The notes below the pieces were generated by a model. The model was given only the letters and a program-made list of their open reading frames with translations. It was not told the origin of the DNA and made no database searches. Both the position numbers and the translations under genes were made by a program. Below are positions 63,964 through 64,000 of a stretch of 64,000 bases of DNA, one piece after another; within the stretch, counting starts at the first letter, position 1; the number at the start of each line of letters is the position of its first letter. This DNA comes from Paenibacillus woosongensis. Its GTDB lineage: Bacteria; Bacillota; Bacilli; Paenibacillales; Paenibacillaceae. The stretch lies in the NCBI RefSeq assembly GCF_009725165.1, contig NZ_WNZW01000003.1:62001-126000 (forward strand), in the 5' to 3' direction.

Positions 63964-64000
63964 ATTGGCAGGGTAAAACGGTAGGCTATGCGATAACAGG
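63960..64000 (+). CDS. dpaB: Dipicolinate synthase subunit B, 5' end only
   Basis: The last 41 bases open a GTG-start frame overlapping the dpaA stop by four bases (GTGA). The 13 visible codons read MNWQGKTVGYAIT and match the start of flavoprotein-like DpaB (SpoVFB), whose N-terminus is GKxxGxxxTG. The rest is outside the window. Confidence 0.8.
   Translation, partial: MNWQGKTVGYAIT

Noticed and set aside
1-64000. Defence islands, prophage, CRISPR, transposons, tRNA or rRNA genes
   Set aside because: None seen; the window is continuous core genome with only one small palindromic repeat cluster.

Overview
This 64 kb window is a stretch of a low-GC Gram-positive, endospore-forming, motile bacterium, almost certainly a Paenibacillus or close relative. 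The evidence is the Bacillus-type fla/che operon, genes for dipicolinate synthase (spore core), PolC, the rasP-proS-polC-rimP-nusA order, strong AGGAGG-type ribosome binding sites, and very frequent TTG/GTG starts. Every recognisable gene is on the + strand. No species call is possible from the sequence alone.

Layout: (1) 1-3254, the 3' part of trmFO, then hslV and hslU (ClpQY protease). xerC/codV, which lies between trmFO and hslV in Bacillus subtilis, and codY, which follows hslU there, are both missing from these positions. (2) 3255-3654, a terminator and an AT-rich leader. (3) 3655-35402, a fla/che operon of 38 genes: rod (flgB, flgC), fliE, MS ring and switch (fliF, fliG, fliM, fliY), export apparatus (fliH, fliI, fliJ, fliO, fliP, fliQ, fliR, flhB, flhA), hook (fliK, flgD, flgE), swrD, fliL, placement GTPases (flhF, flhG), chemotaxis (cheY, cheB, cheA, cheW, cheC, cheD) and sigD. 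It also holds accessory genes of unknown or poorly known role: a MotE/YlxF-like protein, a TIGR02530-type protein, a two-helix membrane protein between cheD and sigD, a FapA protein, a small charged protein, a SwrB-like protein and a membrane-anchored MltG-LysM-like protein. (4) 35403-42811, rpsB-tsf-pyrH-frr-uppS-cdsA-dxr-rseP, joining translation, UMP kinase, ribosome recycling, undecaprenyl-PP, CDP-diglyceride and isoprenoid synthesis, and site-2 proteolysis. (5) 42839-48764, proS (archaeal/eukaryotic-type enzyme) and polC. (6) 48765-57029, the rimP-nusA-ylxR-ylxQ-infB-rbfA-nrnA-truB-ribF translation and RNA-processing operon behind a clear sigma-A promoter. (7) 57030-62881, rpsO, pnp, ylxY, mlpA and dut. 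(8) 63064-64000, dpaA and the first codons of dpaB.

The flagellar genes are packed with overlapping ATGA or TAATG junctions over more than 30 kb, which implies transcriptional and translational coupling, with sigD near the 3' end as in B. subtilis. The ribosomal and RNA-metabolism genes have their own promoters, leaders with plausible regulatory helices (rpsB, rimP, rpsO) and intrinsic terminators.

I looked for an undescribed system. Most of the window is conserved core genome. The stretches most worth a second look are the accessory genes around sigD (31004-35402), the structured mRNA leaders, the palindromic repeat cluster before mlpA (61074-61172), an upstream ORF overlapping the pnp start, and the degenerate deacetylase motif in YlxY. 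No transposase, phage, CRISPR, tRNA or rRNA gene was seen.
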